A DNA stretch of 64,000 nt from Morganella psychrotolerans (lineage in GTDB: Bacteria > Pseudomonadota > Gammaproteobacteria > Enterobacterales > Enterobacteriaceae): NCBI RefSeq assembly GCF_001676055.1, contig NZ_LZEX01000044.1, forward strand, positions 124,001-188,000, written 5' to 3'. The notes under the pieces were generated by a model. That model was not told the origin of the DNA and made no database searches. It was given only the letters and a program-made list of their open reading frames with translations. Below are positions 19,402 to 28,962 of this stretch, piece by piece. The position numbers were made by a program, and so were the translations under genes. The first letter of the stretch is position 1. Every line of letters starts with the position of its first letter.

Positions 19402-21648
19402 ATGCTGACGCGTTTACGTGAAGTGATTGAAAAAGTGGCAGCCGCCGCCGATCTCGCGGAAGCGCTGGAGCTGTTGGTTAAGGAAACCTGTCAGGCGATG
19501 GGAACAGATGTCTGTTCTATCTATCTGGCAGATAATCAGCATCACTGTTTTTATCTGATGGCAACGCAGGGACTGAAAAAACCCCGTGGCCGTGCTGTCA
19601 GCCTTGCTTTTGGCGAAGGTGTGGTCGGTCATGTCGGTCGTCATGCCGAGCTTATCAATATCGCAGATGTCCGCGAACACCCCGCTTTTAAATATTTCCC
19701 TCAGATTAAAGAAGATAACCTGCGTGCCTTTCTCGGTGCGCCGGTTGTCTATCGCCGTCAGTTACTTGGCGTGCTGGTGGTTCAGCAGAAAGAGAAACGT
19801 CTGTTCAGTGAAACAGAAGAGTCTTTTATTGTCACACTGGCGATGCAACTGGCGGTAATACTGGCACAGGCGCAAACCAAAGGATTGTTCGGGCAGTTCC
19901 GTCAGACCAGGATTCAGGCGATTCCGGTGTCATCCGGTATTGTGATGGCGTATGGCTGGGAAGATCGTTCTCAGCCGGTACTTGAGCTGGTATCTGAAGC
20001 GTCCGCGCTGGACAGCGCACAGGAACGGTTACGTCTCAGTAAAGCGCTGGAGGATGCTACGGCGGAATGCCGTCGTATCAGCAAGCGTTTTAATTCTGCG
20101 GCTCAGAAAGAGAGCGCCGCTATTTTTGATCTCTATTCTCATCTGCTCAATGATCCGCAACTGAAAAAAGGTCTGTTCAGTATTGTGGATCAGGGTTTTG
20201 TGGCGGAATGGGCCGTGAAAACGGTGATTGAAAAATTTGCCGCTCAGTTTGCTGAGTTACAGGACAGTTATATGCGGGAACGGGCAACCGACCTGCGGGC
20301 GCTGGGGCAGCGGTTGCTGTTTCATCTCGATGATAACTTTACCGGCAGTAATCAGTGGCCGGAGCGTTTTGTGCTGGTGGCGGATGAACTGAGTGTCAGC
20401 CTGCTGGCTGAACTGCCGCAGGAGCAGCTTGCCGGGGTTGTTGTGCGCGATGGCGCCACACATTCGCATTCTGCTATCCTGGTCAGAGCGATGGGGATCC
20501 CTGTTATTATGGGGGCCGATATCCAGCCTGAACTGCTGCATAACCGGCTGCTTATTCTTGATGGCTACCGGGGTGTGGTGTATATCGAGCCGGAACCGCT
20601 GATAGCGCAGGAATTCCGCCAGATTATTGAACAGGAACAGGTCATCAGCCAGTTGGCGGAAGATGAACTGAGCCGCTCTGCCGCCCTGAAAAGTGGTGAG
20701 CGTATTTCAGTGCAGCTCAATGCCGGGCTCAGCCTGAAGTATGAGCAAAAAATAGTTAAAAGCATCGACGGGATTGGTTTATACCGTACGGAAATTCCGT
20801 TTCTCGTGCATAATGGTTTTCCGTCAGAAGAGGAGCAGAAAGTCCGTTATCAGGATATGCTGCAACTCTTTGCCGGCAAGCCGGTTGTTTTGCGCACCCT
20901 GGATATCGGGGCTGACAAGCAATTGCCGTATATGCCGATCAGCGAGGAAAATCCGTGTCTGGGCTGGCGTGGCATCCGTGTGATGCTGGATCAGCCGGAA
21001 ATTTTTCTTATTCAGTTACGGGCAATGGTGCGGGCGAATATCGGGCTGAATAACCTGAAAGTATTATTCCCGATGGTCTCCGGACTGGCAGAGGTGGAAG
21101 AGGCAATCCGGTTGTTGGATCGCGCCTGTGAAGAAGTCTCCGCACTGACAGGCGAAACCGTAAAACGACCGCCTGTCGGCGTTATGCTGGAAGTCCCGTC
21201 ACTGCTGTTTATGTTGCCGGAACTAAAGCAATGTATTGATTTTATCTCTGTCGGCACAAATGATTTAACCCAGTATTTGCTGGCAGTTGACCGGAATAAT
21301 ACCCATGTGGCACCGCTGTATGACTCGCTCAATCCGGCTGTATTGCGTATGCTGAATTTTGTTCAGCAGGAAACATCCCGTCTGGGGCTTCCGGTGTCGG
21401 TCTGCGGCGAAATGGCGGCGAATCCGTTAGGTGCCATGATTCTGGTTGGTCTGGGTTACCGTCAGTTGAGTATGAACGGGCGCAGTATTCCGCGAATTAA
21501 ATATTTACTGCACCATCTTGATACAGGCGCACTTAAACCGCTGCTTGCATCATTACTGGATGCACATACGGCTGCTGAAATCCGTGAAAAAGCAGAGCTG
21601 TTTATTGAGAATCAGGGGCTGGCGCAGCTTATCCGCGGCAGTGTTTAA
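19402..21648 (+). CDS. ptsP: Nitrogen PTS phosphoenolpyruvate-protein phosphotransferase (EI-Ntr)
   Basis: First enzyme of the nitrogen phosphotransferase chain: passes phosphate from PEP to NPr, then to EIIA-Ntr, and so affects potassium and nitrogen balance. 748 aa, the E. coli length. An N-terminal GAF domain (about 1-150) senses small molecules; a PTS enzyme-I body follows, with the phosphorylated histidine in HSHSAILVRAMGIP (about residue 356), the PEP-binding GLYRTEIPFL and the C-terminal VGTNDLTQYLLAVDRNN. The start has a GGGAGAA ribosome site just after rppH. Confidence 0.97.
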   Translation: MLTRLREVIEKVAAAADLAEALELLVKETCQAMGTDVCSIYLADNQHHCFYLMATQGLKKPRGRAVSLAFGEGVVGHVGRHAELINIADVREHPAFKYFPQIKEDNLRAFLGAPVVYRRQLLGVLVVQQKEKRLFSETEESFIVTLAMQLAVILAQAQTKGLFGQFRQTRIQAIPVSSGIVMAYGWEDRSQPVLELVSEASALDSAQERLRLSKALEDATAECRRISKRFNSAAQKESAAIFDLYSHLLNDPQLKKGLFSIVDQGFVAEWAVKTVIEKFAAQFAELQDSYMRERATDLRALGQRLLFHLDDNFTGSNQWPERFVLVADELSVSLLAELPQEQLAGVVVRDGATHSHSAILVRAMGIPVIMGADIQPELLHNRLLILDGYRGVVYIEPEPLIAQEFRQIIEQEQVISQLAEDELSRSAALKSGERISVQLNAGLSLKYEQKIVKSIDGIGLYRTEIPFLVHNGFPSEEEQKVRYQDMLQLFAGKPVVLRTLDIGADKQLPYMPISEENPCLGWRGIRVMLDQPEIFLIQLRAMVRANIGLNNLKVLFPMVSGLAEVEEAIRLLDRACEEVSALTGETVKRPPVGVMLEVPSLLFMLPELKQCIDFISVGTNDLTQYLLAVDRNNTHVAPLYDSLNPAVLRMLNFVQQETSRLGLPVSVCGEMAANPLGAMILVGLGYRQLSMNGRSIPRIKYLLHHLDTGALKPLLASLLDAHTAAEIREKAELFIENQGLAQLIRGSV

Positions 21649-21755
21649 CGGACAACAATGACGCACGGCGGCATCTTGTTCTGATAGTCCTATTTTACCG
21701 GTCAGCGGGACGCTTTATGCCGTCTGTCTGCCGGGCAACCACTGTGTGAGGTACG

Positions 21756-22637
21756 ATGAGTATTACTTATCTGGCATTTCCCGATATTGATCCTATCATT
21801 TTTTCTGTAGGTCCGCTGGCGCTGCGCTGGTACGGGCTGATGTATCTTGTGGGGTTTGTTTTTGCCATGTGGCTGGCAAACCGCAGGGCAGATAAACCGG
21901 GCAGCGGCTGGAAGCGCAGTGAGGTTGAAACACTGTTATATGCCGGATTTGTCGGGGTTTTCCTTGGTGGTCGTATCGGTTATGTTCTGTTTTATAACTT
22001 CCCTCTGTTTATGGATAACCCGCTCTATCTGCTTAAAGTCTGGGACGGCGGTATGTCCTTCCACGGCGGATTATTGGGTGTGATTCTTGCTATGTGGTGG
22101 TTTGCCCATCGCACAAAACGTAATTTTCTTCAGGTTTCTGACTTTGTGGCACCGCTTATTCCGTTTGGTCTGGGGATGGGGCGTATCGGCAACTTTATCA
22201 ATGGTGAATTGTGGGGGCGTGTCACGCTGGATACGCCGTGGGCGTTTCTGTTCCCGACATCCTATGGTGAGGATGTGAAACTGGCGGCGGCGGATCCGTC
22301 CCTGTTACCGGTGCTTGAACAATACGGCGTATTGCCGCGCCACCCGTCACAGCTTTATGAAATGCTGCTCGAAGGGATAGTGCTCTTTATTATTTTGAAT
22401 ATTTTTGTCCGTAAATCCCGGCCAATGGGCAGTGTGTCGGGACTGTTCCTGATAGGCTACGGTTTGTTCCGTATTATTGTTGAATTCTTCCGTCAGCCGG
22501 ATTCACAGCTCGGGTTATTCAGCGGGATCAGTATGGGGCAAATTCTTTCTGTGCCGATGATAATCATTGGTGTGTTAATGATGATATGGGCGTTTAAACG
22601 TTCTGATAACCAAAAGAAAAGTGAAGAGGTAAAATGA
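21756..22637 (+). CDS. lgt: Prolipoprotein diacylglyceryl transferase
   Basis: Inner-membrane enzyme that transfers diacylglycerol from phosphatidylglycerol to the lipobox cysteine of prolipoproteins, the first step in lipoprotein maturation (a substrate, MltA, is encoded in this window). 293 aa with about seven membrane segments. Signature residues are visible in [10 protein letters not shown] (catalytic His region) and [14 protein letters not shown], the Lgt signature. Its stop overlaps the thyA start (ATGA), conserved lgt-thyA coupling. Confidence 0.97.
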   Translation: MSITYLAFPDIDPIIFSVGPLALRWYGLMYLVGFVFAMWLANRRADKPGSGWKRSEVETLLYAGFVGVFLGGRIGYVLFYNFPLFMDNPLYLLKVWDGGMSFHGGLLGVILAMWWFAHRTKRNFLQVSDFVAPLIPFGLGMGRIGNFINGELWGRVTLDTPWAFLFPTSYGEDVKLAAADPSLLPVLEQYGVLPRHPSQLYEMLLEGIVLFIILNIFVRKSRPMGSVSGLFLIGYGLFRIIVEFFRQPDSQLGLFSGISMGQILSVPMIIIGVLMMIWAFKRSDNQKKSEEVK

Positions 22638-23428
22638 AACAGTATCTGGAACTAATGCAGAAGGTGCTTGATGAAGGCACGCCAAAAGATGATCGTACCG
22701 GCACCGGTACGTTATCCATCTTCGGGCATCAGATGCGTTTCAATTTACAGGATGGTTTCCCGATGGTAACCACCAAGCGCTGTCATATCCGCTCCATCAT
22801 TCATGAATTGCTGTGGTTTTTACAAGGTGATACCAACACGCAATATCTGCGCGATAACGGCGTGACTATCTGGGATGAATGGGCTGATGAAAACGGCGAC
22901 CTGGGACCGGTGTACGGCAAACAATGGCGCGCATGGGGTGCGGCAGACGGTACTAAGATTGACCAGATAAAACGCGTTATCGAACAGTTGAAAAGTGATC
23001 CTGACTCCCGCCGTATTATTGTTTCGGCATGGAATGTCGGTGAACTGGATCAGATGGCTCTGGCGCCGTGCCATGCATTTTTCCAGTTCTATGTTGCAGA
23101 CGGTAAGTTATCCTGTCAGCTGTATCAGCGCTCTTGTGATGTTTTCCTGGGGCTGCCGTTCAATATTGCCAGCTACGCTTTGTTAGTCCATATGATGGCG
23201 CAGCAGTGTGACCTTGAAGTCGGTGACTTTGTCTGGACCGGCGGTGATACCCATCTGTACAGCAACCATATGGAACAGACTCACCGGCAGTTAAGCCGTG
23301 AGCCGCGTGCATTGCCGAAACTGATTATCAAACGTAAACCGGCATCTCTGTTTGATTATCACTTCGATGATTTTGAAATCGAAGGCTATGATCCGCATCC
23401 GGGAATTAAAGCACCGGTTGCTATCTGA
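22634..23428 (+). CDS. thyA: Thymidylate synthase
   Basis: Methylates dUMP to dTMP using methylene-tetrahydrofolate, releasing dihydrofolate for FolA. 264 aa, identical in length to E. coli. The nucleophile is Cys146 in [11 protein letters not shown]; the phosphate-binding arginines (RTGTG, SRRII) and the [16 protein letters not shown] segment are intact. Translationally coupled to lgt by a four-base overlap and followed by a clear terminator. Confidence 0.98.
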   Translation: MKQYLELMQKVLDEGTPKDDRTGTGTLSIFGHQMRFNLQDGFPMVTTKRCHIRSIIHELLWFLQGDTNTQYLRDNGVTIWDEWADENGDLGPVYGKQWRAWGAADGTKIDQIKRVIEQLKSDPDSRRIIVSAWNVGELDQMALAPCHAFFQFYVADGKLSCQLYQRSCDVFLGLPFNIASYALLVHMMAQQCDLEVGDFVWTGGDTHLYSNHMEQTHRQLSREPRALPKLIIKRKPASLFDYHFDDFEIEGYDPHPGIKAPVAI

Positions 23429-23466
23429 TTTCAGCGCACACAGCGCACAGCAAAATCCAAATTGTT

Positions 23467-23493
23467 AAAGAGCGGCGGTGTCCGCTCTTTTTT
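23467..23493 (+). terminator. Intrinsic terminator after lgt-thyA
   Basis: A nine-bp perfect stem (AAAGAGCGG / CCGCTCTTT) with a six-base loop and a following T-run. The 200 bases from here to ppdA hold no gene that I can support. Confidence 0.88.
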
Positions 23494-23689
23494 ATCGTTT
23501 TTACCCCGCAGGCTCTACTGCTGTTTTCCCGTCAAAATATAATCTTCGGCGCAACACGAAAAAAAGATGATCGTTTTCAGTGTATGGCTGTTATTTCTTC
23601 CTGTTGCATCGCATTTATCACCGCTTTCAGTACCGGATACCGGTAAACCCGTTATTTTTTCATCAGGATCAATCCGGGCAGACGCAACG

Positions 23690-24157
23690 ATGCAGACAGA
23701 AAAAGGGATCTCACTGATGGAAATGATAATCGTGTTGTTTATTATGGCATTACCCGTAACTATGCTGGGTGTGTCATGGGAAAACTTCAGGGAAAAACGG
23801 TATCTGACAGAGACTGCCGCCCTGTTTCATCAGTATCTCAGCAGCCATAAACTGCGGGCAACATACCTGAATGAAACCAGACAAATTTCCATTTTTTTTG
23901 GTGATAACAGCGGTGCTTGTCATCAGGTTTCACCGGTTCTTTGTGACAGAGAAACCGACGGGTTTACGCCACTGGATGGCGTACGTATTGCTTCCGGTAC
24001 AATCAATGCAGTGTTGTTCTGGGGAACCCGCCATACTGCATCCGCTGCCAGTTTTTTGCTGGAGAACGGGCAAGGGCAGATAAAGCTGATTATTTCCGCC
24101 CCCGGGCGTATCCGGTTATGCACTCCGGGGCAGTTGTCCGGTATCCCGGCGTGTTGA
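23690..24157 (+). CDS. ppdA: Prepilin-peptidase-dependent minor pseudopilin PpdA
   Basis: 155 aa from the ATG at 23690 (MQTEKGISLMEM); the frame is open 41 codons further upstream but that part has no pilin character. A short basic leader ends in Gly, followed by a hydrophobic helix with Glu at +5 (G/ISLME), the type IV pilin cleavage and assembly signature. The two C-terminal cysteines and the weakly conserved body match E. coli PpdA (homologous to GspH/FimU). First of four minor-pilin genes with almost no spacing, leading into recC. Confidence 0.88.
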   Translation: MQTEKGISLMEMIIVLFIMALPVTMLGVSWENFREKRYLTETAALFHQYLSSHKLRATYLNETRQISIFFGDNSGACHQVSPVLCDRETDGFTPLDGVRIASGTINAVLFWGTRHTASAASFLLENGQGQIKLIISAPGRIRLCTPGQLSGIPAC

Positions 24158-24159
24158 TA

Positions 24160-24741
24160 ATGACATTGTCATCAAGGGGCTCACTTTTGCTTGAAATGCT
24201 GGTCAGTATGGCCGTCAGCGCGATATTGCTGGTGACGATTACCCGTTTTTTTCCGGTTCTCTGTCAGGATGTAACGAATACATACCGGCAATATAAACTG
24301 GATAATATTATGCGTGAGACGTTGTTACGGCTGGAAAAAGATCTCCGGCGAACCGCTTTTTGCCGGGGAACCTGTCAGGGCAGACCATTACAGATAGCGG
24401 CAAAAAAAGGGGAACCGGCAAACAGTTGTATTATTGTTGCCTATGATCTCAACCATAACAGCCGCTGGGAACGCAACACACGAAAAACCGGTGAGCATTT
24501 CGGTTATCGCCTGAACAAAAATGCGCTGGAATGGACCCGTAATGCGCTGAGCTGCCAGGATTCAGGATGGGAAAAAGTGACAGATAACCGGCAGATTGTG
24601 GTGACACGTTTTTCCGTCACGCCGGTCAGCCTTCATCAGCAACGTGGCTTACAGTTATCGCTGACACTGGCCGGTAAAGAAAAACCGGTGCTGCAACGAA
24701 CCGGAGAAAGCCTGATTGCAACACCCAATTATCATCCGTAA
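24160..24741 (+). CDS. ppdB: Prepilin-peptidase-dependent minor pseudopilin PpdB
   Basis: 193 aa from the ATG at 24160, two bases after the ppdA stop. The leader ends SSRG and is followed by SLLLEMLVS with Glu at +5 and a long hydrophobic helix, as in GspJ/PilW-type pseudopilins. The paired cysteines in the FCRGTCQG stretch and the later SCQDSGW agree with E. coli PpdB. Such minor pilins form the tip or priming complex of type IV pilus-like fibres; no major pilin, ATPase or secretin gene lies in this window. Confidence 0.85.
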   Translation: MTLSSRGSLLLEMLVSMAVSAILLVTITRFFPVLCQDVTNTYRQYKLDNIMRETLLRLEKDLRRTAFCRGTCQGRPLQIAAKKGEPANSCIIVAYDLNHNSRWERNTRKTGEHFGYRLNKNALEWTRNALSCQDSGWEKVTDNRQIVVTRFSVTPVSLHQQRGLQLSLTLAGKEKPVLQRTGESLIATPNYHP

Positions 24742-24745
24742 CAGT

Positions 24746-25231
24746 GTGGATCAGCGTGAAAAAACAATGCAGGGCAGTGCGTTGATGATGATGATCATGC
24801 TTCTTTTGGGGGTTGCTCTGATGTTGTTATCCGTCCTGCATCGGTTTTATCAGACTGAGTGGCGCAACGGACAGGATGAAATCGCCTTTTATCAGGCAGA
24901 TGCGGGAGCCGCGTCCGCACTGGCGTGGGGAATGACACTGCACTGGTCCCGGAGCTCTCTTGTCAGAGAGCCGTTATATTGCAGGACAGCGGCGGACCCG
25001 GCTCTGAAAAGTTGTCTCCGGCGGTTGAAGGGAAATCGTTTTTTATTACAGGGTAGTTCTTTTTCACCCTGGTTCAGACAAAATATATCTCATTATCAGC
25101 TTGTTACTGCAACGATGCAGGGTAATGAAATCACGCTGACAGCGCAGGCTCAGGGATGGAGTGATTTTTGTCCTCCGGATCTGAAACCCGGTTGTGCGGG
25201 GCACAGTGAGACAGGAGAAAGAGATGAATGA
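24746..25231 (+). CDS. ygdB: YgdB-like minor pseudopilin (PilX/GspK-type)
   Basis: About 161 aa if the GTG at 24746 is used; the ATG at 24767 or the upstream ATG at 24716, which lies within ppdB, are alternatives, and none has a strong ribosome site. The N terminus is MQGSALMMMIMLLLGVALML-like hydrophobic but lacks the Glu at +5 found in its neighbours, as expected for PilX/GspK-type tip pilins. The C-terminal GWSDFCPPD agrees with E. coli YgdB. Its end overlaps ppdC by eight bases. Confidence 0.8.
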   Translation: MDQREKTMQGSALMMMIMLLLGVALMLLSVLHRFYQTEWRNGQDEIAFYQADAGAASALAWGMTLHWSRSSLVREPLYCRTAADPALKSCLRRLKGNRFLLQGSSFSPWFRQNISHYQLVTATMQGNEITLTAQAQGWSDFCPPDLKPGCAGHSETGERDE

Positions 25232-25586
25232 GCGGGGGATGTCGTTACCGGAAGTGCTTATTTGTACTTTTGTTTTTGCGGTATTGATGACCGGCTTATT
25301 GCGTTATCATCAGCTTCTGAACAGCGGAAAACACCGGCAGTATGATGATGTCAGAACAGTACGCCGGTTACATCAGTTGATGCGGTTTACCGCAGATCCC
25401 GGTACATTACAGCAGATGATGAACACAACGTTATCTTCCCGGTGGCAATGGGAAAACAGACAGGAAAACGTGGCACCGGGCTGTGTTTCCGTTACTATCC
25501 GTTTAGTCTCAGAACGTCAGTTAACCGCCAGCCGATGGCACTGCATGCAAGGGCAGAAAAATGTTTACGATTTATCACTCCAATGA
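25224..25586 (+). CDS. ppdC: Prepilin-peptidase-dependent minor pseudopilin PpdC
   Basis: 120 aa from the ATG at 25224 (MNERGMSLPEV), which overlaps the ygdB stop. The leader MNERG is followed by MSLPEVLICT with Glu at +5 and a hydrophobic helix, the pattern of GspI/PilV-type pseudopilins. Cysteines near the C terminus match E. coli PpdC. Its last 26 bases overlap the start of recC, so this pilin gene and recC are almost certainly on one transcript, as in E. coli. Confidence 0.85.
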   Translation: MNERGMSLPEVLICTFVFAVLMTGLLRYHQLLNSGKHRQYDDVRTVRRLHQLMRFTADPGTLQQMMNTTLSSRWQWENRQENVAPGCVSVTIRLVSERQLTASRWHCMQGQKNVYDLSLQ

Positions 25587-28500
25587 TTTGGATCTGCTGA
25601 AAGATGTTATCTGCCATATTATTGATACTGATAAGATTGCGGATCCATTCCGCCCGGAAACGGTTCTCGTGCAAAGTCCGGGAATGTCGCAGTGGTTACA
25701 GATTGCGCTGGCGGAAAAACTGGGTATTGCGGCAAATATTGATTTCCCGCTGCCCGCAACCTTTATCTGGGATATGTTTACCCGCGTATTGCCGGGTATT
25801 CCGAAAGAGAGTGCCTTCAGTAAAGGTGCAATGACATGGAAACTGATGTCTCTGTTACCGCAGCGCCTTGAGAACCCTGACTTTACCCCGCTGCGCCACT
25901 ATCTTGATGATGATAACGATAAACGCAAACTTCATCAGCTTTCAGGTCGTATTGCGGACTTATTTGACCAATATCTTGTTTACCGTCCGGACTGGCTGAC
26001 CGCATGGGAAGGCGACACGCTGGTTGACGGACTGAGTCACAACCAGGCCTGGCAAAAATCGCTGTGGCAGGATTTACAGACACTGACGCGTGCGCTGGAT
26101 CAACCGCAATGGCATCGCGCGAATCTTTATCAGCGTTTTATTGATGTGCTGAATCAGGGGGATCCGCACATCATGGCAAATTTACCTCCCCGGCTGTTTA
26201 TCTGTGGTATTTCTGCATTACCGCCTGTTTATTTACAGGCGCTGCGCGCACTCGGGCAGCATACCCATATTCATCTGATGTTTACCAATCCCTGCCAATA
26301 TTACTGGGGCGATATTCAGAACCCGGCATTACTGCGCCGGATGCTGGCACGTAAGCCGCAAAGCTATTGGGATAAAAAGGCGGTCAGCTGGTTTAAATCT
26401 GACGACGATGCACCCTCACTTTTTAATTTTGAGGCAGATGGAGAGCAAAATATCGGTAATCCGCTGCTGGCGTCCTGGGGGCGTTTAGGGCGGGACAATC
26501 TCTGGTTCCTGGAAGAGATTGACGATGCTCATGTTATTAAAGCGTTTGTTGACCACACGCCGGATACACTACTGACCAGTATTCAGCAGGATATTCTTGA
26601 TTTGGCTGACTACAGCCGGGTCGGTAAGACAAAAGAAGAGTTTTCCGTGAGTAAAGACCGGCGGATCCTTGCAGCTGACGACCGCTCCCTGAGCTTCCAT
26701 TCCTGTCACAGCCCTCAGCGGGAAGTTGAGATTTTACAGGATTACTTACTGAATTTACTGGAAAATAACCCGCTTCTTACCCCCCGTGATATTATTGTGA
26801 TGGTAGCGGATATTGACAGCTATTCTCCGTACATTCAGGCGGTATTTGGTCATGGTAATGACAACCGTTACCTGCCGTTTGCTATTTCTGACCGCAAAGC
26901 CCGTCAGGCGCATCCTGTTTTACAAGCGGTATTAACCCTGCTGGAGCTGCCGCAGAGCCGGTTCACCTCAGAACATGTCCTCAGTCTGCTGGAAGTGCCT
27001 GCGATTGCACAACAGTTCGGTCTGGATGAAAGCGACCTGCCGTTGTTACGCCGCTGGGTCAGTGGTTCGGGCGTTCGCTGGGGGCTGGATGATGACAACA
27101 TCGAATCGTTTTCATTGCCGGTTTTTGGTCAGAATACCTGGAAATTCGGGCTGGAGCGTATGTTGCTGGGGTATGCTATGGCGCAGCAGGAGGGCACCTG
27201 GCGCGGGATCCTTCCGTATGATGATGCATCCGGTATTGCCGCCGGGAGAGTCGGTCAGCTTGCGGCATTTATCGATACTCTGAGCCGGTGGCAGGATATT
27301 CTGAGTGAAACCCGTACCCCGGTACAGTGGCGTGAAACCGGTACTGAGCTGCTTTCTGCTTTCTTTGCGGTAGCACCTGATACCGAGCCGGTGCTCAGCA
27401 TGGTGCTGCAACAGTGGCAGCAGGTGCTGGAGCAGGCAATAAAAGCCTGTTATGACGATGACGTGCCGCTTTCTCTGATCCGTGACGAACTTTCTCTGCG
27501 GCTGGATGATGAAAAAATCAGTCAGCGTTTTTTATCGGGTGCGATTAATTTTTGTACACTGATGCCGATGCGCTCGATCCCGTTTAAGGTTGTTTGTCTG
27601 CTCGGAATGAATGACGGTGTGTATCCGCGCAATATCCCGCCTCTGGGGTTTGATTTGATGGCAGAGCAGGCGCGTCGCGGCGACCGTAAGCGCCGTGATG
27701 ATGACCGCTATCTTTTCCTTGAGGCATTAGGTTCTGCAAAAGAGCATTTATATATCAGTTATATCGGGCGTTCTATCCGCGATAACGAGGAGCGCAATCC
27801 GTCAGTCTTAGTCAGTGAATTACTGGAATATATCGGGTTAAATTTTTGCCTGGAAAAAGACCGTCCGGCAGATTTGGATATCAGCCGGAAAGCTGTTGGA
27901 AACCACCTGACAGTCTGCCATTCACGTGTTCCCTTTGCGGCGGAAAATTACCGGGAAGGCACTGAATTTCAGAGCTTTGCGCCTCAGTGGCTGCCGGCGG
28001 CGCTGGGACAGGGCCGGGCGCAGGGGCCGTTTAATGTGCCGGTTCCGGATGAATCGGTGAAGGATATTACACTGGATCAGCTTTTACGGTTTTACCGCCA
28101 CCCGATCCGCGCCTTTTTTCAGCAGCGTCTGAAAGTCCATTTTGATATTGAAGATGTCGCACTGCCGGAAGAAGAGCCGTTCAGCGTTGATAACTTACAG
28201 CGCTACGGGTTTAACACACAGTTGCTTGACGCGCTGGTGGACGGTGAGTCAGAAGAACAGGTGTTTACCACCCTGAAAGCCGCCGGATCGTTACCCGCCG
28301 GGGCATTTGCACAGGTTTACTGGGAAGATCAGTTACAGGAAATGGATGTGCTGGCGGAAAAAATCCGCATGGCACGGGCAGAATCAGAGAGTGAGTTGTT
28401 CTGCTATGGTGTGGGGCCTTATACATTAACCGGGCAATTAACCGGTGTTCAGAATGACGGATTACTGCGCTGGCGGGCCGCCGCGCTGACTGCGGTTGAC

Positions 28501-28962
28501 GGGTTGCGCCTGTGGATTGAGCACCTGGTTTACAGCCTGAGTGACCGGCAGCAATTCAGCAGGGCATTCGGACGTAATGATACCGCATGGATTTTTGAAC
28601 CGCTCACAGCGGCACAGGCACAACAGTATCTGCAACCATTACTGGATGTGTTTGTTCAGGGTCTCAATGAACCACTGCCGGTTTTCATTAAGAGTGGCTG
28701 GGCATGGCTGAGCACACTGGCAGATGAAAAAAGTGGTGAACTCTCTGATGATGAAGCACTCCAACATAAAGCTTCATCGCTGTTGCTGCAGACATTGCAG
28801 GGTGGTTTTCAGTTTAATGGTGAAGCTGAGGATGACTATGTGGTTCGTGCATTCCGTCATTTTGATACAGCGCTCCTCGATACCGTTAAGCAGCTTTCGC
28901 AACAATTATTTTTGCCGATGTTTCATCATCAGAAAAACAGGGAGAACCAGGCTGATGCCTAA
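25561..28962 (+). CDS. recC: Exonuclease V (RecBCD) gamma subunit RecC
   Basis: Chi-recognition and strand-splitting subunit of RecBCD, which processes double-strand breaks for recombination and degrades linear foreign DNA. 1133 aa (E. coli 1122). The N terminus (MFTIYHSNDLDLL) and stretches such as SPGMSQWLQIALAEKLGIA and GAINFCTLMPMRSIPFKVV align with RecC; it is an inactive helicase-like fold without its own Walker A site. It begins inside ppdC and ends overlapping ptrA by eight bases. Confidence 0.97.
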   Translation: MFTIYHSNDLDLLKDVICHIIDTDKIADPFRPETVLVQSPGMSQWLQIALAEKLGIAANIDFPLPATFIWDMFTRVLPGIPKESAFSKGAMTWKLMSLLPQRLENPDFTPLRHYLDDDNDKRKLHQLSGRIADLFDQYLVYRPDWLTAWEGDTLVDGLSHNQAWQKSLWQDLQTLTRALDQPQWHRANLYQRFIDVLNQGDPHIMANLPPRLFICGISALPPVYLQALRALGQHTHIHLMFTNPCQYYWGDIQNPALLRRMLARKPQSYWDKKAVSWFKSDDDAPSLFNFEADGEQNIGNPLLASWGRLGRDNLWFLEEIDDAHVIKAFVDHTPDTLLTSIQQDILDLADYSRVGKTKEEFSVSKDRRILAADDRSLSFHSCHSPQREVEILQDYLLNLLENNPLLTPRDIIVMVADIDSYSPYIQAVFGHGNDNRYLPFAISDRKARQAHPVLQAVLTLLELPQSRFTSEHVLSLLEVPAIAQQFGLDESDLPLLRRWVSGSGVRWGLDDDNIESFSLPVFGQNTWKFGLERMLLGYAMAQQEGTWRGILPYDDASGIAAGRVGQLAAFIDTLSRWQDILSETRTPVQWRETGTELLSAFFAVAPDTEPVLSMVLQQWQQVLEQAIKACYDDDVPLSLIRDELSLRLDDEKISQRFLSGAINFCTLMPMRSIPFKVVCLLGMNDGVYPRNIPPLGFDLMAEQARRGDRKRRDDDRYLFLEALGSAKEHLYISYIGRSIRDNEERNPSVLVSELLEYIGLNFCLEKDRPADLDISRKAVGNHLTVCHSRVPFAAENYREGTEFQSFAPQWLPAALGQGRAQGPFNVPVPDESVKDITLDQLLRFYRHPIRAFFQQRLKVHFDIEDVALPEEEPFSVDNLQRYGFNTQLLDALVDGESEEQVFTTLKAAGSLPAGAFAQVYWEDQLQEMDVLAEKIRMARAESESELFCYGVGPYTLTGQLTGVQNDGLLRWRAAALTAVDGLRLWIEHLVYSLSDRQQFSRAFGRNDTAWIFEPLTAAQAQQYLQPLLDVFVQGLNEPLPVFIKSGWAWLSTLADEKSGELSDDEALQHKASSLLLQTLQGGFQFNGEAEDDYVVRAFRHFDTALLDTVKQLSQQLFLPMFHHQKNRENQADA

